DNA of 64,000 nt from Streptomyces griseus subsp. griseus (GTDB lineage Bacteria > Actinomycetota > Actinomycetes > Streptomycetales > Streptomycetaceae): the NCBI RefSeq assembly GCF_000720255.1, contig NZ_JOJE01000007.1:233265-297264 (forward strand), in the 5' to 3' direction. Under the pieces are notes generated by a model. It was not told the origin of the DNA. It worked only from the letters and a program-made list of their open reading frames with translations, and searched no databases. Of the stretch, positions 41,399 to 49,848 are shown one piece after another (the first letter of the stretch is position 1; each line of letters begins with the position of its first letter). The position numbers were made by a program, and so were the translations under genes.

Positions 41399-42528
41399 GC
41401 ACCCCGTCCCGATGGCGAGCGCTGACGCACCACCACCTGTTCTGGCCGACAGCGGTGCTGGTCCTCCTGCTGCTCGTCAACGTTCCCTTCACACCCGACT
41501 TCTTCTCGATCAAGATGACCGGCGGCCACCTCTACGGCAGCCTCGTCTCGATCGTGCTGTTCGGCTCGCCCCTGATCCTGGTGGCGGTCGGCATGACCCT
41601 GGTCATCGCCACCGGCGGCATCGATCTCTCCGTCGGCGCGGTGGTCGCCATCACCGGAGCCCTCGCCTGCTCGTACATCAGTGACCAGGCCGACCAGAGC
41701 GCCCTCTCCGGCGTGCTGCTCGCCATGGGCATCGGACTGCTGGCCGCGGTCGTCTGCGGCCTCTGGAACGGCTTCCTCGTCGCCAGGATGGGCATCCAGC
41801 CGATCATCGCCACGCTGATCATCATGGTCGCCGGACGCGGTGTCGCCCAGCTGATCACCGACGGCCAGATCATCACCATCAACAGCGAGCCGTACAAGCT
41901 GATCGGCGGCGGCTACTGGCTGACGCTGCCCTTCTCCATCTTCGTGGTCGCCGTGGTCGTCGCCATCACCGTCGCGCTGACCCGGAAGACGGCCCTCGGT
42001 CTGCTCGTCGAGTCGGTCGGCGGCAACGCCGAGGCCAGCCGCCTGGTGGGCATCAGGTCCCGGCGAATCAAGATCATGGTGTACGTGTTCTGCGCCCTGT
42101 GCGCGGGCATCGCGGGCCTGATGATCAGCTCCAACACCTCGGCCGCGGACGGCAACAACGCCGGCCTGTGGATCGAGCTCGACGCGATCCTCGCCGTGGT
42201 GATCGGCGGTACCTCGCTGCTGGGCGGCCGGTTCTCCATCGGCGGCACGGTCGTCGGCGCCCTCGTCATCCAGACCCTGACCACCACGATCTACACCATC
42301 GGCGTGCCCACCCAGACCAACCTGGTCTTCAAGGCCGCCGTCGTCATCGTCGTCTGCCTGCTGCAGTCCCCGAAGTTCCGTGCCAAGGTCTTCGGCGCGA
42401 AGTTCGGCGCCAGGTTCGGGCCCAAGTCCGGCTCCACCCCCGGCGCCAAGGACGGCGGCAAGCCGGCCGCGGCTCCGTCGGAGACCGCCGCGACGACCGA
42501 GGCCGCTCCCCAGATGGAGGTGTCGTGA
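41395..42528 (+). CDS. Sugar ABC importer permease (YtfT-like)
   Basis: 377 residues, about 9-10 membrane segments, BPD_transp_2 family. Conserved GMTLVIATGGIDLSVGAVVAI, LVESVGGNAEASRLVGI and LDAILAVVIGGTSLLGGRFS segments (given in part) match ribose/galactofuranose permeases. The last ~40 residues are a charged Ala/Pro tail. GTG overlaps the ATPase stop; its own stop shares a base with the next ATG. Confidence 0.93.
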   Translation: MSTPSRWRALTHHHLFWPTAVLVLLLLVNVPFTPDFFSIKMTGGHLYGSLVSIVLFGSPLILVAVGMTLVIATGGIDLSVGAVVAITGALACSYISDQADQSALSGVLLAMGIGLLAAVVCGLWNGFLVARMGIQPIIATLIIMVAGRGVAQLITDGQIITINSEPYKLIGGGYWLTLPFSIFVVAVVVAITVALTRKTALGLLVESVGGNAEASRLVGIRSRRIKIMVYVFCALCAGIAGLMISSNTSAADGNNAGLWIELDAILAVVIGGTSLLGGRFSIGGTVVGALVIQTLTTTIYTIGVPTQTNLVFKAAVVIVVCLLQSPKFRAKVFGAKFGARFGPKSGSTPGAKDGGKPAAAPSETAATTEAAPQMEVS

Positions 42529-43550
42529 TGACCACGACCACCCAGCCCCCCGCCGCCACGGACAGCCGTACGCCGTCCAGGGCCGCGCGTCTGCTCGGCG
42601 ACCGGCGGCTGCCCGTCCTGGTGACGGCGCTGCTCTTCCTCGTGATGTACGTGGCGGGACTGAGCCGGTACGTGAACTACGGGTTCGCCGAACCGCAGGT
42701 CTTCATGAACCTGTTCATCGACAACAGCTACCTGCTGGTCGCCGCCGTCGGTGCCACGTTCGTCATCCTGTCCGGCGGGATCGACCTGTCGGTGGGGTCC
42801 CTGATCGGCTTCACCACCATGCTGACGGCATGGCTGGTGGAGCGCCAGGGGCTGCCCCTCGTCGTGGTCGTCCCCATCGCGCTGGGCGTGGGCGCGTTCG
42901 GCGGCTTCCTGATGGGCTACGTGATCCACAACTTCGAGATCCAGCCCTTCATCGTCACCCTCGCCGGCCTCTTCCTCTTCCGCGGACTGTGCCTGGTCAT
43001 CAGCAAGGAGTCGATCTCCATCGGCGACTCCACCGTGAGCAGCCTCGCCCAGACCCAGGTGTCGCTCGGGGCGGGTTTCCTGTCGGTCGGGGCCGTGATC
43101 GCCCTGGTCGTCCTCGCGGGGGCGTTCTACGTGCTGCACTACACGCGCTTCGGGCGCCGGGTGTACGCCATCGGAGGCAACGAGCAGTCGGCGATGCTGA
43201 TGGGTCTGCCGCAGGGCGGCACGAAGATCGCCGTGTACACGGTGAGCGGATTCTGCTCGGCGCTGGCCGGTCTGCTGTTCACCCTGTACATCCAGTCCGG
43301 TGACCCGCTGCACGCGACCGGCATGGAGCTCGACGCGATCGCCGCGGTCGTCATCGGCGGCACGCTGCTGACGGGCGGCTCCGGCTATGTCGTGGGTACC
43401 CTGTTCGGCGTTCTCGTCCTGGGCCTGATCAAGAGCATCATCCAGTTCGAGGGCACGCTCAGCTCCTGGTGGACGAAGATCGCCACGGGTGTGCTGCTGT
43501 GCGCCTTCATCCTCATCCAGCGCGCGATGACGGCCCGCAAGAAGACCTGA
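42528..43550 (+). CDS. Sugar ABC importer permease (YjfF-like)
   Basis: 340 residues, second BPD_transp_2 permease. It has FVILSGGIDLSVGSLIGFTT, YAIGGNEQSAMLMGL and LDAIAAVVIGGTLLTGGSGY (in parts). Two different permeases after a YtfR-like ATPase are what sets the YtfQRT-YjfF type apart from ribose systems. GGAGGTGTCG precedes the ATG. It ends the operon 24 bases before a long perfect terminator stem. Confidence 0.93.
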   Translation: MTTTTQPPAATDSRTPSRAARLLGDRRLPVLVTALLFLVMYVAGLSRYVNYGFAEPQVFMNLFIDNSYLLVAAVGATFVILSGGIDLSVGSLIGFTTMLTAWLVERQGLPLVVVVPIALGVGAFGGFLMGYVIHNFEIQPFIVTLAGLFLFRGLCLVISKESISIGDSTVSSLAQTQVSLGAGFLSVGAVIALVVLAGAFYVLHYTRFGRRVYAIGGNEQSAMLMGLPQGGTKIAVYTVSGFCSALAGLLFTLYIQSGDPLHATGMELDAIAAVVIGGTLLTGGSGYVVGTLFGVLVLGLIKSIIQFEGTLSSWWTKIATGVLLCAFILIQRAMTARKKT

Positions 43551-43573
43551 GCCGTCGTCCCGGTCACCGCCCG

Positions 43574-43624
43574 AGCGGCCCGTCGCACGAGACACGCCCC
43601 CCGCGTGCCGTGCGACGGGCCGCT
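43574..43624. terminator. Bidirectional terminator, 16-bp perfect stem
   Basis: 43574-43589 and 43609-43624 are perfect reverse complements (AGCGGCCCGTCGCACG) around a 19-base loop. It fills the gap between the importer operon and the convergent DUF1707 gene, so it can serve both. No strong T-run, usual for Streptomyces. Confidence 0.8.
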
Positions 43625-43631
43625 TCGGCGT

Positions 43632-44207
43632 TCAGCGCATCGGCCTGCTCTTGGTGACGACGGCGCCCCACCGGGCGAGGCCGCTGATGACGATGCGTGG
43701 GGCGCCCGTCCTCGCCCGGTGGGCCCCGCGCTTGCCGAACAGACCGAAGAGACCCAAGCCCTTGACCTGGACCTCGACATCGTCGGGAACCACGATCTGG
43801 GTACCGCCCCAGAGAGCGACGGCGAGGACCCGCGTCTCCTTGCCGGTGAAGCGGGCCTCGCTCAGGTCGAGGCGGCCGCCGCCGAACATCGACCAGGCGG
43901 TGAACCTGGGCGGGACGACCCACTCGCCTCGGCGATGGAATCCCCCGAACATCGCCAACGCGAAACGGGACGACGGCGGGCGGTCCACCACGAGCGCGTC
44001 CCGGTGACCGGGCCGGGGGAGACCGCGGGTCGCGAGCTGCAGTTCCCCGCGGGTCTTCGCCTGGTAGATCCCGGTGAGCCGCTGGTCGAGCTCGGCCATC
44101 TCGATCCGACCGGAGCCGAGCGCGTCACGGACCCGCTCGGCCGCCTGGTCCCGCTCGTCGTCCGAGGCGAGCAGCCCCCGTTCAAAATCCCCTATTTCCT
44201 CGGTCAC
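43632..44207 (-). CDS. DUF1707 and LiaF-like domain protein
   Basis: 191 residues. DUF1707 at about 10-62 (LLASDDERDQAAERVRDALG, GRIEMAELDQRL) is followed by a beta-rich cell-wall-active-antibiotic-response (LiaF-like/DUF2154) region: VVPPRFTAWSMFGGGRLDLSEA and VLAVALWGGTQIVVPDDVEV (in parts). No transmembrane helix is seen. Role unknown; such proteins are linked to envelope stress. The GTG at 44207 has no unusual upstream signal. It lies between two sugar loci but shows no functional link to them. Confidence 0.87.
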   Translation of the reverse strand: MTEEIGDFERGLLASDDERDQAAERVRDALGSGRIEMAELDQRLTGIYQAKTRGELQLATRGLPRPGHRDALVVDRPPSSRFALAMFGGFHRRGEWVVPPRFTAWSMFGGGRLDLSEARFTGKETRVLAVALWGGTQIVVPDDVEVQVKGLGLFGLFGKRGAHRARTGAPRIVISGLARWGAVVTKSRPMR

Positions 44208-44285
44208 GCGCGGATTCTCGCACGTCCCGAGTGCCGGTCTGTGATCGAGTTCGGCTCAACTCGTCATCACGAAGGTCTGGTTGGC

Positions 44286-44324
44286 AAAAAGCGGCGCCCG
44301 GGGCGTGGGTGCCCCGGGCGCCGC
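44286..44324 (-). terminator. Intrinsic terminator of the GH43 gene
   Basis: A perfect 14-bp stem GCGGCGCCCGGGGC (44291-44304 with 44311-44324), a 6-base loop and, on the minus strand, TTTTT immediately after the stem (44286-44290). It begins 16 bases after the GH43 stop. Confidence 0.93.
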
Positions 44325-44340
44325 TCGGTGGGTCTCGGCG

Positions 44341-47300
44341 TCAGCCGAAGATGATGCCGTAGGCCTTGCTGCCGGTGCGGTTGTCGTAGACGACGTCGCC
44401 GGTGGACTTCTTCCAGATCTTGATGCGGAAGGTGTCCGGGGAGTCGGTGACGGTGAGGCGGAAGCCGTAGCCGCTCGTGCCGTTCACCGTGCCCGAGCCC
44501 TGGTACTGGGCCTCGGAGTCGGTGACGACCAGCCAGTCGGACGCCGTGGCCCGGAAGGACAGCTTGGCCGCCGCGTAGTCGAAGGTCGCGTTGCCGCTGG
44601 GGACGGTGGCGCCCTTCTTGTACGCGGCCCCGAAGGAGAAGCCGGCCGGAGCGGTCAGGGTCGGCTTCGCCGGGTAGGCGCCCGCCGGGGAGGAGATGAT
44701 GCCGACGCCCGCGACGGGACCCGCCGCGCGGTCGTAGACGATCAGCTCGGGCAGCTCCGCGCTGTCCGTGCCCCCGTCGTCGTCGGTGACGGTGATCTCC
44801 GGCCGGTGGATGCCCGCCCCGGCGTAGGTGTGGGTGGCCTGGCAGCGGGAGGCCGTGACCTTGCCCGTGGTGGGCGCGGTGCCGTCCTTCCAGTCGACCC
44901 GGCAGGTCTGGGTGTCTGCCGTGCCCAGGTCGGTGAAGGCCGCGTTGACCACCGCGGCCTGGCCGGCGGCCACCGGTCCCGGTCCCGCGGCCGCCGTGAT
45001 CACCGGGGCCGCGTTGGCGACCGTGACGGTGAGCGAGTCGCTGCTGCGACCGCCGGTCAGTGTGACCTGGTAGGTGCCGTCGTCCTCGCAGGTGAGCGCG
45101 GTGAGGATGGCACCGGGGTCGGAGAAGGCGCAGGGCGCCCCGTCCTGGACCGTCCACTTGGGGCCGCCGGCTCCGGAGATGGTGCCGGTGAGGGAGATCG
45201 CGCTGCCCTCGGTGCCGCTCGCGTCCGGACCCGCGTGGACGATGGTGACCGGGTCGATGCTGGTCAGCGTCGGGACGACCTTCTTGATCAGGCCGTCGGA
45301 GTCGAACTCCAGCTTGTCGATGGTGGTTTCGCGGTGGGTGCCGTCACCGCCCGGGATGGCGAAACGGTGGTAGGCGATGTACCAGTCGTCGGTGTTCGGG
45401 ACATGGACCACCGAGTGGTGGCCGGGGCCCTTGATGCCGAGCGAGAGGTCCTTCTCGAGGATCACGCCCTGCTTGGTCCAGGGGCCGGTCGGGGAGGGGC
45501 CGGTGGCGTAGGCGACCCGGTAGTTCTCGTCCCGGGTGTCGTTCTCCGACCACATGAGGTAGTAGGTGCCCTTGCGCTTGATGACGAAGGAGCCCTCGTT
45601 GTAGCCGCTCGGGGTGATGTTGGTGACCTTGGCGGCGTCGAACGAGACCATGTCGTCGTTCAGCGGCACGACGTAGGCCCGGCCGTTGCCCCAGTACAGG
45701 TACGACTGGCCGTCGTCGTCGGTGAAGACGGCCGGGTCGATCATCTGTCCGGTGTACTGGCCGGCCTTGAGCAGCGGCTTGCCCAGGGCGTCCTTGAACG
45801 GGCCGGTGGGCGAGTCGGAGACGGCGACACCGATGTTCGCGTCGGCGCAGAAGTAGAAGTAGTACTTGCCGTCCTTCTCGGCGATCGTCGGCGCCCACGC
45901 CCTGCTGTCCGCCCAGGACACGTCCGGCCCCAGGTCGAGGATCACGCCGTGGTCCTTCCAGTGGACCAGGTCCGTGGAGGAGTACGCCTTGAACTGCGTG
46001 CCGCTCCAGCCCTCGAAGCCGTCGGTGGTCGGGTAGATGTAGAAGGTGTCGCCGAAGCGGACGATGTTCGGGTCGGCGTTGAGCCCCGGCAGCACCGGGC
46101 TCTTCATGATCAGCGCCGAGACCGTCCAGGTGCGCTTCGCGCCGTCCGAGCCGGTGACCTCGTAGGTCTGCGGCTTGGTGAAGTCGCGCAGCGTGCCGGA
46201 GGCGGGGCTGATGGTCGCGCCGTGGGCGAGGGTGAACTCCGGTGCCAGGGCGCCCGGCTCACTGCCCTCGGTCAGCGGCAGCGTGACGGTGCTGTGCGCG
46301 TCGTCGATGATGGCGTCGACCTTCAGCGCCGGGTGGGTCGCCGCGGCGATTCCCGTGGTGTTGCCGCTGAGTTCGAGGACCTCGGCGGGCGTGAGGGCCC
46401 GGTTGTAGACGCGGAAGTCGTCCACTTCGCCGCCGAAGTATGGGTCGGGGGAGTAGAGGGACTTGCCGATGTAGCCGGAGTAGCCCTTCGACGCGTCGTA
46501 GAGCTCGCTCGGCTTGATGGTGACGCCGGTCGCGCGGGCGGCCTCGACGCCGTCCACGTAGAGGACCGCCGTCTCGCTCGCGCCGTCCACGGTGACGGTC
46601 ACGTGCTGCCACTTGCCCGCGGTGAGCGGGGAGCCGGCCGTCATCTGCTTCTCACCCGACCAGGTGGCCCTGGTGATGGCCGAGAACGTCTTGCCGCCGC
46701 CGTTGGAGGGGGTGGCGAAGAGGTACTTGTTGTTGTCCGGGCCCAGCCCGAACAGCCACTGGAAGTTGTCCCCGCCCTTCCACTTGACGTACGTGGAGAC
46801 GGTGACGCTCTCCGCGCCCTTCAGAACGCCGTTCGGGATCCGGACGTAGGGCGCGGTGGTGGAGGAGCTGGAACCGCCGGACATCTTGAAGGAGTTGCCC
46901 TCCACGCCCGTTCCGAAGTCGGGCGTCCGGACGTAGGTGCCGTGGTAGCCGCGGCCGCTGGAGTCACGGACGATGTTTCCGCCGGCCTCGTCGAACCTGT
47001 AGTCCAGGACGAGGTCCGACGGTACGTCGGAGCCCTCCTCGGAGACGGTGACCTCGGCCTCGACCTTGAGTGCGGAGCCGTCCGGCAGAGCGCCCTGCAC
47101 CGTGAACGTGCCCGCCTGGGCGTACGCCGAGGCCGGGACGTCGTCCCAGGTGACGGAGACGGGGCGCTCGGCGCCGTCGGCGTACTTCGCGATGACGGTG
47201 GCCGGCAGGACCGGCGCCTGACCGATGCGCGTCTTCACCGAGACGTCCTCGGCGCTCTGAACGAGCTGGTCGGACTGGTATGCGCGCAGCAGCCGGTCGT

Positions 47301-49527
47301 ACTCCGCCTGGGTCACCGGGAGCACCGTGCCGTGGCGGGGCTTGGCGGGCAGGTCGTAGCCGGTGGACGGGGTCCACTGGCCCGAGTCGAGGTCGGTCGA
47401 CTCGAACGGGATGTAGCCGCGGCCGCCGAACTCGTCCGCGAACAGGTACCACTTCTCCTCGGTGTTGGACTTGAAGACCAGCGGTCCCTCGGCGGCGCTC
47501 ATCGTCCCCTTGCCGATGCCCGCGACGACCGGGTCGTACGACGGGTTGAGGATCGAGTCGCTCTTCTCCTCGAAGATGAACTTGCTGTCGGGGGTGGAGG
47601 AGGTGTTGTTCCGCTCGTCCTTGGAGAAGCGGTAGTACTCACCGTCGTGCTTGATCATCGTGGAGTCGATGACCGAGTAGCCGCGGTCGATCCACACCTT
47701 GGGCTCGCTGAAGGTGTAGAAGTCACGGGTGGTGGCGTACATCATGCGGTTGTACGTGTCCCCGGAGTGCTCGGGGTTGTCGTACAGCTTCGACGCCCAG
47801 AAGACCACGTACTCGCCGAGCTTCTCGTCGTAGAAGGCCTCCGGCGCCCAGGTGTTGCCGGCGCTGTCGGGCGAGACCTTCACCAGGCGCTGGTTGGTCC
47901 AGTGGACCAGGTCGGTGGACTCCCACACCATGATGGACTTGCTGCCGGTGCGCTGGGAGGCGTCCCAGTTGCCGTTGCCGTAGATCCTGAGGTCGGTGGC
48001 GATCTGGTAGAACTTGTCGCCCTCGGGGGAGCGGATGATGAACGGGTCGCGCAGGCCCTTCTCGCCCAGCGTGGACGTCAGTACGGGCTTGCCGTCGTTC
48101 AACTCCCGCCAGTGCAGCGGGTCGTTGCCCTTGCTCAGGGCGGCGTAGAGCTGCTCGCCGTCCGCGGTGCCCTCGCCGGTGAAGTAGCTGAACATGTAGC
48201 CCTTGAGGGCTTCCCTGACGGGGAGTTCGGGCACCTTGGCGGTGAAGGCGCGGGTCGCCTTCGCGTCACCCTTCGTGACCGTGGCGGTCAGCTCGACGGT
48301 GGTGTCCCCGGCACCGTGCGCGGGGCGGTGCACCACGCCGTCGGCGGAGACGACGTCCGGGTCCGCGGAGGACCAGGCGACCTTCGTGTCGTAGGCGCCG
48401 GTCGCGGGCAGCGTCAGGTTTCCGCGGACGTCGTCGAGGTTGTGGACGCTCAGCGCGTCGGCGGCCTGACGGGTCGCCGTGGCGTCGTCGAACGCGGCCG
48501 GGACCGTGACGTCGAAGCTCTTGGTGGCGGTCACGGTGCCCTTCGTCAGGGTCGCCGTGAGCGTGGCGTGTCCGTCCGGCTCACCGGAGGGCGGGCGGGT
48601 GACCTTGCCGGCGGCGGACACCACGGAGGTGTTGTCGCTGGCCCAGGCGATCTTCGAGCCGCCGGCCGTGCCGGTGGTCGGCAGGCTCAGGTCCGAGACG
48701 ACGGCACTGGTGTCGCCGAGAGTGAGGGCGGCCTTGTCGTCGGCGACGCCCTGGGTGGCCGCGGGGAGGGAGAGCTGCTCGACCTCCGTACCGGCCAGCG
48801 CGCGGTCGTAGACCCGGAAGTCGCGGATGCGGCCCTTGAAGAGCTTGTCGCCGGGATACACGGACTTGCCGACGTAGTTGGCCGTCGTGGTGCCGGAGCC
48901 GATCGCGCCGGGGGTGATGGTGACCGCCGTGTTGCGGCCGACCTCGACGCCGTCCTCGTACAGCACCCCGGTGTTGCCGGTCTGGGTGTAGGTGAGCGTC
49001 TTCCAGACGGCGCGGGTCAGGGCGTGCGAGTCGCCGGGCTTCGTCGTCTGCTCCGTCGACCAGTTGCCGGTGGCTATGGAGGTCCGGAACCCGTCACCGG
49101 TGGTGAAGAGGTAGCCGTTGCCGGCGGTGCCGCTCGTGTTGCCGAAGCCGTAAATGAAGTACGGGGTCGGCTGCGCGGAGTCGATCTTCACGTCCATGGA
49201 GACGGTGATCGAGTTCATGCCCTTCATGATGTCGTTCGGCACCTTGATGTAGGTGTCCGAGCCGTTGAAGGCGAGTCCCTCACCGGTGCCGGACCAGCCG
49301 GCGGCGCCGTTCACGAGGCCGTCCCGGCCGTGGCCGGAGGCATCGGTCGCGACGGTGCCCGAGGCCGCGTCGAGCTTGTACCAGAGGGCCAGGCCGTCGG
49401 TGATGTCCGCCGCCCGCGCGGGGGCGAGGGGACCGGCGAGTCCCAGGAGCAGCGAGGCCGTGGTCAGTCCGGCGAGCCGGACCGCCCTACGTCTCGCGCG
49501 GCCGCGGGGCCAGGGGGTGTGCAGCAT
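44341..49527 (-). CDS. Giant secreted glycosidase with two GH43 domains and two LamG domains
   Basis: 1,728 residues. Layout: signal peptide 1-40 (ending APARA); LamG-type domain ~45-245; atrophied Ig-like repeats ~250-430; GH43 domain one ~440-760; Ig-like ~775-840; LamG two ~850-1060; linker ~1070-1130; GH43 domain two ~1140-1450; Ig/PKD-like ~1470-1600; C-terminal domain to 1728. Each GH43 has its catalytic trio in place: GLRDPF, VIDSTMI, AAEGPLVF in the first; NADPNI, MIDPAVF, YNEGSF in the second. Likely an extracellular arabinanase, arabinofuranosidase or xylosidase acting on plant polysaccharide. ATG 49527 is preferred since CGAGGAGA precedes it by 8 bases; ATG 49551 lies upstream of that site. 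Confidence 0.9.
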   Translation of the reverse strand: MLHTPWPRGRARRRAVRLAGLTTASLLLGLAGPLAPARAADITDGLALWYKLDAASGTVATDASGHGRDGLVNGAAGWSGTGEGLAFNGSDTYIKVPNDIMKGMNSITVSMDVKIDSAQPTPYFIYGFGNTSGTAGNGYLFTTGDGFRTSIATGNWSTEQTTKPGDSHALTRAVWKTLTYTQTGNTGVLYEDGVEVGRNTAVTITPGAIGSGTTTANYVGKSVYPGDKLFKGRIRDFRVYDRALAGTEVEQLSLPAATQGVADDKAALTLGDTSAVVSDLSLPTTGTAGGSKIAWASDNTSVVSAAGKVTRPPSGEPDGHATLTATLTKGTVTATKSFDVTVPAAFDDATATRQAADALSVHNLDDVRGNLTLPATGAYDTKVAWSSADPDVVSADGVVHRPAHGAGDTTVELTATVTKGDAKATRAFTAKVPELPVREALKGYMFSYFTGEGTADGEQLYAALSKGNDPLHWRELNDGKPVLTSTLGEKGLRDPFIIRSPEGDKFYQIATDLRIYGNGNWDASQRTGSKSIMVWESTDLVHWTNQRLVKVSPDSAGNTWAPEAFYDEKLGEYVVFWASKLYDNPEHSGDTYNRMMYATTRDFYTFSEPKVWIDRGYSVIDSTMIKHDGEYYRFSKDERNNTSSTPDSKFIFEEKSDSILNPSYDPVVAGIGKGTMSAAEGPLVFKSNTEEKWYLFADEFGGRGYIPFESTDLDSGQWTPSTGYDLPAKPRHGTVLPVTQAEYDRLLRAYQSDQLVQSAEDVSVKTRIGQAPVLPATVIAKYADGAERPVSVTWDDVPASAYAQAGTFTVQGALPDGSALKVEAEVTVSEEGSDVPSDLVLDYRFDEAGGNIVRDSSGRGYHGTYVRTPDFGTGVEGNSFKMSGGSSSSTTAPYVRIPNGVLKGAESVTVSTYVKWKGGDNFQWLFGLGPDNNKYLFATPSNGGGKTFSAITRATWSGEKQMTAGSPLTAGKWQHVTVTVDGASETAVLYVDGVEAARATGVTIKPSELYDASKGYSGYIGKSLYSPDPYFGGEVDDFRVYNRALTPAEVLELSGNTTGIAAATHPALKVDAIIDDAHSTVTLPLTEGSEPGALAPEFTLAHGATISPASGTLRDFTKPQTYEVTGSDGAKRTWTVSALIMKSPVLPGLNADPNIVRFGDTFYIYPTTDGFEGWSGTQFKAYSSTDLVHWKDHGVILDLGPDVSWADSRAWAPTIAEKDGKYYFYFCADANIGVAVSDSPTGPFKDALGKPLLKAGQYTGQMIDPAVFTDDDGQSYLYWGNGRAYVVPLNDDMVSFDAAKVTNITPSGYNEGSFVIKRKGTYYLMWSENDTRDENYRVAYATGPSPTGPWTKQGVILEKDLSLGIKGPGHHSVVHVPNTDDWYIAYHRFAIPGGDGTHRETTIDKLEFDSDGLIKKVVPTLTSIDPVTIVHAGPDASGTEGSAISLTGTISGAGGPKWTVQDGAPCAFSDPGAILTALTCEDDGTYQVTLTGGRSSDSLTVTVANAAPVITAAAGPGPVAAGQAAVVNAAFTDLGTADTQTCRVDWKDGTAPTTGKVTASRCQATHTYAGAGIHRPEITVTDDDGGTDSAELPELIVYDRAAGPVAGVGIISSPAGAYPAKPTLTAPAGFSFGAAYKKGATVPSGNATFDYAAAKLSFRATASDWLVVTDSEAQYQGSGTVNGTSGYGFRLTVTDSPDTFRIKIWKKSTGDVVYDNRTGSKAYGIIFG

Positions 49528-49638
49528 GGACAGGTCTCCTCGTCGAGACATGCTTGAAGGAACGACAGGTCGGGACGGCGGGATCTGAACTCCCTGGGTG
49601 CCCCTCCGGTTTCGTCTGTATGACGTCGTGTTGCGCGA

Positions 49639-49654
49639 GTGTCAGACGTGACAC
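49639..49654 (-). promoter_or_regulatory. Perfect palindrome upstream of the GH43 gene
   Basis: GTGTCAGACGTGACAC has perfect 6-base arms around GACG, 112 bases before the GH43 ATG. Form and position suit an operator of a dimeric regulator; which one is unknown. Confidence 0.5.
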
Positions 49655-49671
49655 ACCACCGGGTCAAGAGG

Positions 49672-49689
49672 TCTCGAACAATGTCCGAC
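49672..49689 (-). promoter_or_regulatory. Shared promoter element, GH43 / second importer copy
   Basis: TCTCGAACAATGTCCGAC matches 16 of 18 bases of the element at 38661-38678. A further GTCGAACGG follows at 49692. It lies in the divergent gap between the GH43 gene and the second sugar importer. The stretch 49728-49775 is AT-rich and probably contains the importer promoter; nothing else was found in 49552-49848. Confidence 0.55.
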
Positions 49690-49848
49690 CTGTCGAACGG
49701 CCATGGGGCGGACTGGCCGGTACGGGTTATTTGATGCTGTATGTGCTTTGTCTTCCGTTATATGGCGTCTAGCGTTCGCCGGGTGAGAGTCGCCGCGGGG
49801 CCCGGCCCCGCGTCACCGTCCCGGAAGCGAGGTGTGGAGCGCGTGCAC

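Noticed and set aside
44281..49557. A 1,758-codon open frame on the plus strand opposite the GH43 gene
   Set aside because: Its product is a low-complexity Gly/Val/Arg/Asp-rich string without domains. Open antisense frames are common opposite long high-GC genes with strong third-position bias, and the minus-strand gene has clear domains, signal peptide and terminator.
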